Assembly: GCF_023715615.1 (NCBI RefSeq) | Contig: NZ_JAMBOM010000002.1 | Coordinates: 186,001-250,000, forward strand | Direction of reading: 5' to 3' | Length of the DNA stretch: 64,000 nucleotides | Source: Sporosarcina aquimarina | GTDB taxonomy: Bacteria > Bacillota > Bacilli > Bacillales_A > Planococcaceae | Shown: positions 8,066 through 16,866 of the stretch, piece by piece | Numbering within the stretch: the first letter of the stretch is position 1 | How the letters are laid out: each line of letters starts with the position of its first letter | Position numbers and translations under genes: made by a program | Notes under the pieces: generated by a model | What the model saw: the letters and a program-made list of their open reading frames with translations, nothing else | Databases searched by the model: none | What the model was told of the DNA's origin: nothing

Positions 8066-8189
8066 GTTGATTGAAGTGCAGGACGGCGACTCCTGGGGAT
8101 CAGCGCAGCGTGAAGACCCCGCAGTAGCGAAGCTATGAGGAGGCTGAGGGCAAGCCCCCGGAAAGCGCCCGTCCGGAACGGAGATCAAC
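8066..8189 (-). repeat. GTTGAT/ATCAAC dispersed element, short form (copy R2)
   Basis: A 124-bp element in the opposite orientation to the other copies. Its reverse complement starts GTTGATCTCC, continues through GGCGCTTTCC and CCCTCAGCC, and ends GGAGTCGCC...ATCAAC, matching the ends of the long copies. The internal block of the long form is absent. Confidence 0.8.
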
Positions 8190-8227
8190 GGCGTGTTATC
8201 CTTCATCTTCAGAATCAAAGATGAAAA

Positions 8228-8302
8228 AGACAAAAGGTATGGAAATTAAATCAATTCCCATCCCTTTTGTCTACAGTCTAAACTCCCCGCTAAGCACGGA
8301 GT
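8228..8302 (-). terminator. double-hairpin 3' module after the EAL gene (copy 3)
   Basis: Read in the gene direction, hairpin B (8302-8282) is followed by TTTAGACTGTAGACAAAAGG and a 20-bp hairpin with two mismatches (8272-8228), closing at TTTTGTCT with a T tract. It lies 13 bp after the stop codon of the EAL gene. Confidence 0.8.
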
Positions 8303-8315
8303 GTTTTTATGTTGT

Positions 8316-9704
8316 TCAAAGAAGTTCGAATGCTTGGTTCGGTGGAACTGGTTTACTGAAATAGTAACCTTGAATACGATCTGCACCAATTTCTTTTAAC
8401 AGGTCCAACTGTTCTTTTGTTTCCACACCTTCCATGATTGTCAACTGACTCAACCCCGAAGCAATCGAAACAATTCCTCTTAAGACGGATGCAGCTTGTG
8501 AATCGGCACTGTCCAAGTCATCCAAAAATGTACGATCCACTTTCAAATATTGAAACGGAAGCAGGCTAAGAATTGCCAAAGAAGAATACCCCGTACCAAA
8601 ATCATCTAACGCTGTGCTAATTCCAAGGTCGTTCAACTTCGTAACAGTTGCTAGCGCTTTTTCACTATCTTCTACAACAACCGATTCGGTTATTTCGAAT
8701 ACCAGACTATCCGGGGATGCTTTTGTTTCTAGTAAAATATCCTGTACTCGAGAGAGGAAGGATTCATCCAGAAGTTGCTTTACAGATACATTTACGGTGA
8801 CATAAAGTTCAGGAAATCCTTCACTCCTCCACTTACTAACTTGTAATGCCGCCTCTTGAATAATCCAATCCCCAACCTCTAAGATCATGCCCGACTCTTC
8901 CAGTAGTGGAATGAATTCAATTGGGCTCACCAGACCAAATTCACCTGAATCCCAGCGAAGTAACGACTCAAAACTAACGAATCTATCTTCTTGGAAACTA
9001 AAAATCGGCTGATAGACAAGTTTAAATTCTCCTCGATTTAATGCTTCTGAGAGTTCCTTAACGAATAGTTTCCGCTCACTATCGAGTTGTCCCAGTTCGT
9101 CAGTAAAATACGCGTACGGTGCGGTTGTTAGATGGCGTGCTTCTTGGCAAGCAAAAACCACATCGTGAATGATTTGAGCAGCTTTATCTTTTGAGTTGAC
9201 AACTGCGTTTCGAATACCAGCATACACCTTCAACCGTACAGTTTCATGGTACTCACTTTCAAATGGTCTTTGGATAAGACCACACAAATTAGCCGTTATT
9301 TCTTCCGCCTGCTCCCTAGTCCTAGTCCCTGGGAACAACACCGCAAACTCGCCACCTCCGATTCGATAGGTCGTATGCTTTTCAACTATCCCAACAGAAA
9401 GCCTCTTCCCTACTTCCATTAAGATCTGGTTACCGCTCTCATATCCTGCCCAATTGTTAATATTCTTGAATTCAAGTAGGTTTAAAAGTATGATTGTGTA
9501 TGGTTTCCGTTTTACCAGTTGCAAGTAATTGACGTCTTCTTCCAGTCGCACTAGGTTACCTAGTTGTGTGAGAGCATCTTGACGGGCCGCACGTTGTTGT
9601 CTTTTTTCCAACTTTAAAATATAGAGATAACTTCCAATCGACGTGAGCAAAACCATAGATGCAATGATTGTATAATGCCATCGCTTTGCTGACATCTTTT
9701 CCAT
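8316..9704 (-). CDS. GGDEF-EAL protein, C-terminal part of a split gene
   Basis: A 462-residue open frame: a transmembrane segment (residues 10-30), a degenerate GGDEF domain (GGGEF at 116-120, with NLLEF where DxDxF is usual) and an EAL domain that keeps its catalytic set (FESLLRW, VNVSV, ITES, DDFGTGYSS, KVDRTF, EGVET, QGYYFSKP). The cyclase is probably inactive and the phosphodiesterase, which hydrolyses cyclic di-GMP, intact. The frame is in phase with the Cache gene upstream, from which it is divided by one TGA codon; it has no ribosome binding site of its own. It is probably the second half of one protein of about 720 residues. Confidence 0.85.
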   Translation of the reverse strand: MEKMSAKRWHYTIIASMVLLTSIGSYLYILKLEKRQQRAARQDALTQLGNLVRLEEDVNYLQLVKRKPYTIILLNLLEFKNINNWAGYESGNQILMEVGKRLSVGIVEKHTTYRIGGGEFAVLFPGTRTREQAEEITANLCGLIQRPFESEYHETVRLKVYAGIRNAVVNSKDKAAQIIHDVVFACQEARHLTTAPYAYFTDELGQLDSERKLFVKELSEALNRGEFKLVYQPIFSFQEDRFVSFESLLRWDSGEFGLVSPIEFIPLLEESGMILEVGDWIIQEAALQVSKWRSEGFPELYVTVNVSVKQLLDESFLSRVQDILLETKASPDSLVFEITESVVVEDSEKALATVTKLNDLGISTALDDFGTGYSSLAILSLLPFQYLKVDRTFLDDLDSADSQAASVLRGIVSIASGLSQLTIMEGVETKEQLDLLKEIGADRIQGYYFSKPVPPNQAFELL

Positions 9705-9713
9705 ATCAGGATG

Positions 9714-9716
9714 TCA
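9714..9716 (-). other. in-frame TGA dividing a Cache-GGDEF-EAL gene
   Basis: The minus strand reads TCC TGA CAT CCT GAT ATG through this point. Removing the TGA joins the Cache frame and the GGDEF-EAL frame without a shift. A single C-to-T change in CGA, or a sequence error, would explain it. Confidence 0.8.
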
Positions 9717-10478
9717 GGAAGAATCGACAGCGGTTACCCAATCATTCCAAGCCGTCTTGTAAAAAATATAATGTGCCGACTTCTCATCTTCTAATACTAC
9801 TCCAGACGGTACATTTGAAAGTTCTTTCAAAATTCGTTGACTCTTGTGAATGGAGTCACCTTCTGAAATATCATCACCAGATGTATAGACGACTTGCTCG
9901 TCTTTTAGTAAATAGACCGTTCCTAGTAATGACGTATCGCTTACGAGACGATGGATAATGTCCGACATGCTGATTACACCTGAAAGCACACCGATAACTT
10001 GGCCGTCTTTGTTTACAGGTACTGAAATTGCAGTTACCTGGAGATCAGGATTTTGTTCAAACGTAAATGGCTCACTTGTAGTTATATGTCCTGACATCGC
10101 GCGTTCAAATGCTTCATGCTCTTTCACAGAGAATCTCGAACCATCCGCCGCCATAATTTCCCCATCCGGGGAGATGAACCCTAACCCTGCTAAAAATGGC
10201 ATTTTACTATTTTGTTTCTTTAAAAATAATTGCAATTCCTCTTTATCATCTGCAATGATCGCTATGTACTTTGCAATGAGCTCCAGTTCCCCAACTCGTT
10301 CGTTACCAAAACGATTCGCTTCGTTAGCAACATCGTCCAACAATTCTCCTGACTCTTTGTAAATCGCTTCAGCAGTTTCACTCCTCTCACTCTTATATTC
10401 ATTTACTAGAAAGAGTACAGTCACGATGAATATGAGTGATAAAATGATCAATGCTAACGGCTTTTTGGTTGTCGCCAT
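9714..10478 (-). CDS. Cache-type sensor domain protein, N-terminal part of a split gene
   Basis: A 254-residue frame with an N-terminal membrane anchor (residues 8-25) and an extracytoplasmic Cache/PAS-like sensor (FLAGLGFISPDGEIMAADG, then TFEQNPDLQVTAISVPV and GVLSGVISM). It ends exactly where the second membrane helix of a TM-Cache-TM-GGDEF-EAL receptor would begin, and that helix is the first thing encoded after the TGA. Start ATG at 10478, with AAGGAG 7 nt before it. The truncated product would be an anchored sensor without output. Confidence 0.8.
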   Translation of the reverse strand: MATTKKPLALIILSLIFIVTVLFLVNEYKSERSETAEAIYKESGELLDDVANEANRFGNERVGELELIAKYIAIIADDKEELQLFLKKQNSKMPFLAGLGFISPDGEIMAADGSRFSVKEHEAFERAMSGHITTSEPFTFEQNPDLQVTAISVPVNKDGQVIGVLSGVISMSDIIHRLVSDTSLLGTVYLLKDEQVVYTSGDDISEGDSIHKSQRILKELSNVPSGVVLEDEKSAHYIFYKTAWNDWVTAVDSS

Positions 10479-10596
10479 GATGATCTCCTTAATTCCACAT
10501 TAGAATTCACACCGATCTATTATGGACCGTTTTATATACTCACCTTTTATATCGTCATCTCCCACGCAATACTAAGTAATTTTCAAGAAACAAGAA

Positions 10597-10640
10597 AAAA
10601 ACTATGACAAATGTAGTTATCAAACCACATTTGTCATAGT
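10597..10640 (-). terminator. terminator of the cydABCD operon
   Basis: ACTATGACAAATGT pairs perfectly with ACATTTGTCATAGT (10601-10640), and a run of seven Ts follows on the minus strand. It lies 51 bp past the cydC stop. Confidence 0.9.
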
Positions 10641-10691
10641 CTTTTCTGTTCACTTCATATTTTATTAATATCCGTTTATGACTAATCGAAT

Positions 10692-12422
10692 TTAAATTCC
10701 ACGATCCAGTTCAACAAGACGACGATAGCGAGTTGAACTTTCTAGTAATTTTTCGTGTGTTCCTTCATCCGAGATCTCTCCCGCTTCCAAAAACACAATG
10801 TTGTCCATCAGTTCCATCCCCATTAGATGATGGGTAATCCAGATGACGGTTTTCCCTTTCAGACTTTCTATCATCGTCTGAATGAGGTCGCGTTCTGTTT
10901 CAGGGTCAAGTCCTACAGCAGGCTCATCGACGATAACCACAGGAGTGTGATTTAACAAAATCCGAGCGAGTGCAATACGCTGTCGCTCACCACCTGAAAA
11001 TCGGCGGCCAGCTTCTTCCGTTTGCGTTTGAAGTCCATCAGGTAGTTTACTGAGATAGTCTTCTAAACCGACCTGACGGATTACCCGTTCAACTTCCTCC
11101 GTTGTAGCAGATGGATTTCCAAGACGAATATTATTTTCTATTGTCGTGCCAAACAAGTAGGGTTTTTGGTTTAACACACTTACGACGTGATGAATATTTT
11201 CCCCATATTTTTCTGGTGAATAACCGGCGATTCGAACCATTCCTTCGTCCGGCTTCAATGCGCCTAATAAAATCTGAACAAACGTCGATTTACCTGCACC
11301 ACTTTTACCAAGGATCGCCACTTTTTCCCCTTGTCTAATCTCAAGAGTTGCTTGATTTAAAGCTAGTCTTTTATCCGACTCATATGCATAGGAAACGCCT
11401 TCTACTTGGATATCTACAGTTGACGGAACTTCATCCACTGTTTCAGATGACTTGAATACCGACTGGGCTGTATCTTCCGTATGTTGAATACGCGCAAATG
11501 ATTCGGTGTAAGCAGGAATTCGTTCCACAGCATGTGAAATCGGAATTAACGATTCGATGATTGGAAGTGTAACGAGCGTAAAAGCTGCAATATAGGTTGG
11601 CAATATTGTACCATCTATTGCTTGCATTCCTGCCCAAACTCCTACAATCACTGTAATGGCACCAGAAATCAGATGAAGTTGGAACGTTCTATTTTGGTTC
11701 CGTTTTGCAAGTTCCTTGTCTGTTTCATAACTATCATTGCGCTCTGCCTTGAATTTCCTTAGGAAATCCGAGGTTCTGCTACTGATGAGCCAATCGCGAA
11801 TTCCGTAAACGGCATCACCAAGTGTATGATACAACTTCGTATGTTGTTGTTTCGATTTCTGTTGGTGTTTTTTCATCAACACTAATGACAACATCGGATA
11901 GACAAACGCAATCACACTTAAACAGAGTCCGATGAACAAGCCAAACTTCCAATCAAAAACAGACACGGATACGGTTGCAAATACAAATATGAACAATCCA
12001 CTTATCGTCGGGAATAGGGTACGGATGTAAACGTCTTGTAAATGCTCGATATCATCTGCCAATGTTCCTAGCAAGTCGCCCCGCTTAAAACGTGAGCGGA
12101 TGAACAACGCTTGGGGTTCTAATGCACGGTATAGGCGCACGCGCATTTCAGACAACACTTTCAAGACGGCGTTATGCCCTGTCATCCGTTCCGCATAACT
12201 GAATGCTGCACGAGATAACCCAAACGCACGGACCAATACAATTGGAACGTACACGAGCAAAATGGTTTCTGGACGTTCAGAAGCCGCGGAGATCAGGTAC
12301 CCCGATGCAAAAATCAGAAGTGCAGCAGACAAGGAAGCGCAAATGCCTAATAGAACAGTAACCGACATTAACTTCCAATACTTACTCATGTATGGTGTAA
12401 CGAAGCTTTTGAAGTAGTTCAT
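10692..12422 (-). CDS. cydC: thiol reductant ABC exporter subunit CydC
   Basis: A 576-residue fused permease/ATPase. Six hydrophobic segments occupy the first half, with the CydC feature DIEHLQDVYIRTLFP near residue 125; the second half has Walker A (GKSGAGKST), signature FSGGERQR and Walker B (VVIVDEP). With CydD it forms the heterodimeric exporter of cysteine or glutathione needed to assemble cytochrome bd. Its ATG overlaps the cydD stop as ATGA, so the two are translationally coupled. It is the last gene of cydABCD. Confidence 0.95.
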   Translation of the reverse strand: MNYFKSFVTPYMSKYWKLMSVTVLLGICASLSAALLIFASGYLISAASERPETILLVYVPIVLVRAFGLSRAAFSYAERMTGHNAVLKVLSEMRVRLYRALEPQALFIRSRFKRGDLLGTLADDIEHLQDVYIRTLFPTISGLFIFVFATVSVSVFDWKFGLFIGLCLSVIAFVYPMLSLVLMKKHQQKSKQQHTKLYHTLGDAVYGIRDWLISSRTSDFLRKFKAERNDSYETDKELAKRNQNRTFQLHLISGAITVIVGVWAGMQAIDGTILPTYIAAFTLVTLPIIESLIPISHAVERIPAYTESFARIQHTEDTAQSVFKSSETVDEVPSTVDIQVEGVSYAYESDKRLALNQATLEIRQGEKVAILGKSGAGKSTFVQILLGALKPDEGMVRIAGYSPEKYGENIHHVVSVLNQKPYLFGTTIENNIRLGNPSATTEEVERVIRQVGLEDYLSKLPDGLQTQTEEAGRRFSGGERQRIALARILLNHTPVVIVDEPAVGLDPETERDLIQTMIESLKGKTVIWITHHLMGMELMDNIVFLEAGEISDEGTHEKLLESSTRYRRLVELDRGI

Positions 12423-14143
12423 TGCACCATCCCTTCCCTCTGTGCACGTGCTAATTTGCTGTAGACACCGTCTTGAGCAGACAGTTCTTCGTGAGTTCCT
12501 TGTTCAGCAATCCGCCCATCTTCCATGACCAGAATCCAGTCCATCTCTTTCATCCAATGCAACCGATGTGTCGCAAAGAACACAAGACGGTCTTCAAGCA
12601 TCGGGAGTAGCAATTGTTTGATCTCATGTTCTGTTTCGATATCTAAATGTGCTGTCGGTTCATCCAACAACAAGACTGGGGTATCCTCTAACAATGCACG
12701 GGCAATCGCAACACGTTGCTCTTCCCCTCCGGAAAGTGACCGTCCACCTTGACCAATCATTTCATCATAACCATTCGACAGTTCACCGACGAGTTGTTCA
12801 AGTCCCGCTGCTTGTGCGGCTTTAATAACCTTGTCGTCACTTGCTTCTGGATGATAAAACCGAATGTTATTTGCAAGTGTGTCAGAGAAAATCGTAGGAT
12901 GCTGTGGAATATACGTCACTTGTTTTCGCCAAGAATCTGAAGCAAGCGAATTCACAGACCGGTCTTCGATTTTGAATTCACCACTAGTTGGAGAGGTGAA
13001 GCCAGCCAACAAGTCTATCAATGTTGACTTACCTGCACCTGATGCACCAATAATCCCGATTTTTTGTGCCCCCGTCACAGAAAACTGTACGTCTTTTGTA
13101 ATTTCTATGTCATGATCTCCTAGTTTTCCAATCGAGATAGCAGAAAAGTTGATTGTTTTTGTAACAGTAGGAACGATGATAGCATCTTGTTGAATGTTTT
13201 CTTTCGATTCAGCAAGTAATGCACGGATTTCATCCGCTGCATCTTTACCATCCATGGTCGCATGGAAATCAGCGCCCAAATCACGGACCGGTAAAAAGTA
13301 TTCAGGTGCTAAGATTAAAATTACAAGTGCTGCTTCAAGTCCAATACCCCCATTGATAAGTCGCAATCCAAGTTCAACTGCAACTAACGCAACAGAAAGA
13401 CTTGAGAAGAAATCCAGGGAGAACGAAGACAAAAATGCATAGCTTAACGAGCGATTCGTTGCAACTCGATATTTGTCACTCACTTCTTCAATTGCTTTCT
13501 CGTGAGATTTACTGCGCCCTAAAAACTTCAGCGTTTCAATTCCTTGAATGGAGTCTGCAAAGTGCCTCGAGAGTTGACGGTACGTCCCCATTTGGTCGTC
13601 TATCTTTTTCTTCGATACAATTCCGATTAAAATTAGAAAGACTATCAAAATCGGCATCACAAGGAAAAGAGTCACGCCAGACATTAAATCGGACGTGACA
13701 ATATAGAGCAAAATGACCACTGGGATGATTCCCATAGATAACGATCTCGGTATAAACAGTTCCACGTATTTACGGAATTTCGGGACACCTTCTAAGGTAA
13801 GGGTCAACAAAGAGCCTGAACCTTGTCTTGCTACCATCCCTGTCCCATCCCGTAGGAGCGCTTCAGCGAGCTGGTCTTGGTAAGAGCGAGCAATATCATC
13901 CGCAAACTTAAGCGCAACTCGTTCTTTCCCCCATTGGAGGGAATGACGAATCGCATGAGCAACCAAAAACACGGCAAGCGATATAACGGTTCCCTTCCAT
14001 TCTAGCCCATGAAACATCCGGGTAATGGCTGAAGACAAGGAGAGGGCTTGCAGGATGATGAAAGCCGCTTGAACGACTGTCAAAATCCCGACAAGCGCAA
14101 AGGTTTTCTTGCTGCCGTTATACCGAAGAAGATGTCGGTCCAT
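12419..14143 (-). CDS. cydD: thiol reductant ABC exporter subunit CydD
   Basis: A 574-residue fused permease/ATPase, partner of CydC. The membrane half contains the CydD-type GSLLTLTLEGVPKFRKYVELFIP stretch near residue 110. The ATPase half has Walker A (GASGAGKST), signature LSGGEEQR and Walker B (VLLLDEP). The ATG at 14143 shares its A with the cydB stop (TGATG); a TTG one codon earlier is also possible. Confidence 0.95.
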   Translation of the reverse strand: MDRHLLRYNGSKKTFALVGILTVVQAAFIILQALSLSSAITRMFHGLEWKGTVISLAVFLVAHAIRHSLQWGKERVALKFADDIARSYQDQLAEALLRDGTGMVARQGSGSLLTLTLEGVPKFRKYVELFIPRSLSMGIIPVVILLYIVTSDLMSGVTLFLVMPILIVFLILIGIVSKKKIDDQMGTYRQLSRHFADSIQGIETLKFLGRSKSHEKAIEEVSDKYRVATNRSLSYAFLSSFSLDFFSSLSVALVAVELGLRLINGGIGLEAALVILILAPEYFLPVRDLGADFHATMDGKDAADEIRALLAESKENIQQDAIIVPTVTKTINFSAISIGKLGDHDIEITKDVQFSVTGAQKIGIIGASGAGKSTLIDLLAGFTSPTSGEFKIEDRSVNSLASDSWRKQVTYIPQHPTIFSDTLANNIRFYHPEASDDKVIKAAQAAGLEQLVGELSNGYDEMIGQGGRSLSGGEEQRVAIARALLEDTPVLLLDEPTAHLDIETEHEIKQLLLPMLEDRLVFFATHRLHWMKEMDWILVMEDGRIAEQGTHEELSAQDGVYSKLARAQREGMVQ

Positions 14144-15159
14144 CAATGTTCTAGATGCTCCACATCTTCCGTAATCCGTTTACGAAATACATAGTAACTC
14201 CAAATTGTGTAGGCAATAACAATCGGCACCATAGTAAGTGCAACGAACGTCATTAATTTCAAAGAATAATCACCAGATGCTGCTGCCCGGATAGTCATGT
14301 TGTATGCAGAATCTAGTGAACTAATCATTACGTTCGGGAACAGTCCGATGAAGAACGAAGCCATCACGGCAATGAGCGTAATCCCTGTAATTGTGAAGCT
14401 GAATGCTTCACGACCTTTAGCAATTAAACGATGAAGGAACGCATATAATACAAAGACTACTGCAAACAGTGGAATCAGGATTGGTCCTCTGTCCGCGAAT
14501 GCTTCCGTATATACAGCTGTTAACGCTACAAACGCAATCATTACGAAGCCAGTTGCCCAATAGATCGTAAGTGCAGCCTCTTTGGCGCGTTCACGAAGGG
14601 ATCCTTCAGTTTTCAATGTCACGAATAGCAATCCATGTAAATAAGAGAGGAGTACAAATGCCACTCCACCTACCACTGTGTAGACGTTGACGAAATCCGT
14701 GAATCCTGCGTAGATATTCATATCTGCATCTACCGGCATACCTTTCAGTATACTTGAGAATAAGACACCTAATAGGAAAGGCGGTAGTATACTACCTGCA
14801 AAGATTGCCCAATCCCATGTTTTCACCCATTTGTCTGATTCGATTTTCTCTCTGAATTCAAACGCAACACCACGAGCGATTAGCGCCATCAGCAACACGA
14901 CAAACGGTAAGTAATATCCGCTGAAAACTGTTGCATACCAATGTGGAAACGCTGCAAACATCGCTCCACCTGCTGTGATCAGCCAAACTTCGTTCGCATC
15001 CCAGACAGGCCCAATCGTATGAATTAACATTTTTTTATCTGTTTCATTTTTAGCAAGGAATTTCAAACTCATACCTACACCAAAGTCAAAACCTTCTAGA
15101 AATATAAACCCAATGAACAATACAGCGATCAGCACAAACCATAACTCACTTAGAGCCAT
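14143..15159 (-). CDS. cydB: cytochrome bd ubiquinol oxidase subunit II
   Basis: A 338-residue membrane protein with the CydB N-terminal signature FLEGFDFGVG (residues 20-29) and GPVWDANEVWLI (about 50-61). With CydA it forms the high-affinity quinol oxidase that reduces oxygen at low tension. GGAGG precedes the ATG. The start overlaps the end of cydA by 14 bp. Confidence 0.97.
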   Translation of the reverse strand: MALSELWFVLIAVLFIGFIFLEGFDFGVGMSLKFLAKNETDKKMLIHTIGPVWDANEVWLITAGGAMFAAFPHWYATVFSGYYLPFVVLLMALIARGVAFEFREKIESDKWVKTWDWAIFAGSILPPFLLGVLFSSILKGMPVDADMNIYAGFTDFVNVYTVVGGVAFVLLSYLHGLLFVTLKTEGSLRERAKEAALTIYWATGFVMIAFVALTAVYTEAFADRGPILIPLFAVVFVLYAFLHRLIAKGREAFSFTITGITLIAVMASFFIGLFPNVMISSLDSAYNMTIRAAASGDYSLKLMTFVALTMVPIVIAYTIWSYYVFRKRITEDVEHLEH

Positions 15160-16549
15160 TAGACACGCCTCCTACATTAAACGGATCTGTAACGGATACG
15201 TCTTTTTGCTTACGCTCTTCAGGTCCGCGTTGAATGACCTTCACAAATAGTATAACCATAATGATCCCGAGGATCGCATAGATTGTCGAGAACGAAATTA
15301 GTGAGAACAAAATCTGTCCCGCCGAAACGTTAGGTGACACTCCATCAGCAGTCTTCATGAGGCCATTGACAACCCATGGTTGGCGGCCGATTTCTGACAT
15401 GATCCAACCGAACGAATTCCCGATGAACGGTAGGAAAATGACTGGAATCATCACTTTCAAATACCAAGTAGTAGCAGCAATCTTTTTGCGGAACAGCAAG
15501 AACAAACCAAGTAAACTTGCAGCAACTAATGCTCCACCTGTTCCCGCCATGATTCGGAAACTCCAGAATGTTGTTTTCACTGGAGGAATGTAATCTCCCT
15601 CACCATACTTCTCAATCATTTGCTTTTCTAGACTTTCCATTCCCAATACTTTACCTGAAAACTCATTATAAGATAGGTAGCTCAGCAAGTATGGGATTTC
15701 AATACGACCTGTTGTTACTCGATTTTCTGTATTGATATTAGCAATTACTGTCCAAGCTGCAGGATCTCCACTATCTTCCCAAAGCCCCTCTGCTGCCGCC
15801 ATTTTCATTGGCTGTGCATGCATCAAATACTGTGCTTGGGCATGACCAGTGAACGCAAGACCTAGTCCCCCTACAAGCCCAACGAGCAAACCGATTCCGA
15901 TAGATTTTTTAAAGAAATCAACTTGACGCTTCTTAATAAGATAGAACGCGCTAACTCCGACTACGAAGAACGCTCCTGTAGCAATACTACCGAAAATGGT
16001 ATGCGGGAATGCAACCCATAACTTTTCGTTAGTGAGAAGTGCTATTATGTCGTTCATTTCTGCACGCCCATTTTGGATTACATAACCAACTGGATTTTGC
16101 ATGAACGAATTCGCTGCTAAAATCCAAAATGCTGATAGGATCGTTCCGATTGAAACGAGCCATATAGAAGCTAAGTGAAGTTTCTTAGATAATTTTTGTG
16201 CGCCAAAAATCCAGATTCCGATAAATGTAGATTCAAGGAAAAACGCGAGCAATGCTTCTACTGCTAGCGGAGCACCAAAAATGTCTCCAACGAATCTGGA
16301 ATATGTCGACCAGTTCATTCCAAATTGGAATTCCTGGAAAATTCCTGTTACGACTCCAATTGCAAAGTTTATGAGGAAAAACACACTCCAAAACTTTGTC
16401 ATTTTCATATAAATCTCTTGCTTTTTAACTACGTAGAGCGTTTGCATAATCGCTATGATCAGCGCCAATCCGATAGACAACGGGACAAAAATAAAGTGAA
16501 ACAATGTTGTCGATGCGAACTGGATTCGTGAAAGTAAAACCTCTTCCAT
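15146..16549 (-). CDS. cydA: cytochrome bd ubiquinol oxidase subunit I
   Basis: A 467-residue heme-bearing subunit. The N-terminal heme-ligand region is FASTTLFHFIFVPLSIG (His near residue 18), and the conserved GRQPWVV follows GWIMSEI near residue 390. The quinol-binding loop is of the short Firmicute type. The ATG at 16549 was chosen because GAGAGG lies 5 nt before it; an in-frame ATG at 16573 lies upstream of that site. First gene of cydABCD; a Rex-like site lies 125 bp upstream. Confidence 0.96.
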   Translation of the reverse strand: MEEVLLSRIQFASTTLFHFIFVPLSIGLALIIAIMQTLYVVKKQEIYMKMTKFWSVFFLINFAIGVVTGIFQEFQFGMNWSTYSRFVGDIFGAPLAVEALLAFFLESTFIGIWIFGAQKLSKKLHLASIWLVSIGTILSAFWILAANSFMQNPVGYVIQNGRAEMNDIIALLTNEKLWVAFPHTIFGSIATGAFFVVGVSAFYLIKKRQVDFFKKSIGIGLLVGLVGGLGLAFTGHAQAQYLMHAQPMKMAAAEGLWEDSGDPAAWTVIANINTENRVTTGRIEIPYLLSYLSYNEFSGKVLGMESLEKQMIEKYGEGDYIPPVKTTFWSFRIMAGTGGALVAASLLGLFLLFRKKIAATTWYLKVMIPVIFLPFIGNSFGWIMSEIGRQPWVVNGLMKTADGVSPNVSAGQILFSLISFSTIYAILGIIMVILFVKVIQRGPEERKQKDVSVTDPFNVGGVSNGSK

Positions 16550-16673
16550 CTCTACCTCTCCCCTCAATCTCAATCTGTCTCCATTATAAATTAAACGCTA
16601 AAATACTTTGTGAGCAATTAGCGGACGATCTGTTACAAACCTCAAAACTTCAGGCTGGTTTCAGGGGTTAATG

Positions 16674-16690
16674 TTGAAATGTTGTCACAA
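16674..16690 (-). promoter_or_regulatory. Rex-like operator upstream of cydA
   Basis: The minus strand reads TTGTGACAACATTTCAA: one half-site, TTGTGA, is perfect and the other is imperfect compared with the Rex consensus TTGTGAA-N4-TTCACAA. A second TTGTGA half-site lies on the plus strand at about 16605. Rex controls cydABCD in B. subtilis by the NADH/NAD ratio. Only one good half-site supports this call. Confidence 0.4.
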
Positions 16691-16772
16691 GGTACGATTT
16701 TCCTACAATCTCCTTCCTACAAAAAAGAATTCTGATCAATCTAACTATCTGTTAACAATAACATTTCCTTAA

Positions 16773-16787
16773 CGATAATTATTATAA
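16773..16787. promoter_or_regulatory. PerR box before katA
   Basis: CGATAATTATTATAA matches the PerR consensus TTATAATNATTATAA at all but its first two positions. It lies 80 bp before katA. PerR is the peroxide-sensing repressor that controls katA in B. subtilis. Confidence 0.75.
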
Positions 16788-16866
16788 ACAAAATGCTAGC
16801 TATCTAAGAATCCCTCTGCTATAGTTAACTTACTGTTTCACATACCTTTACATAGGAGGAATACAC

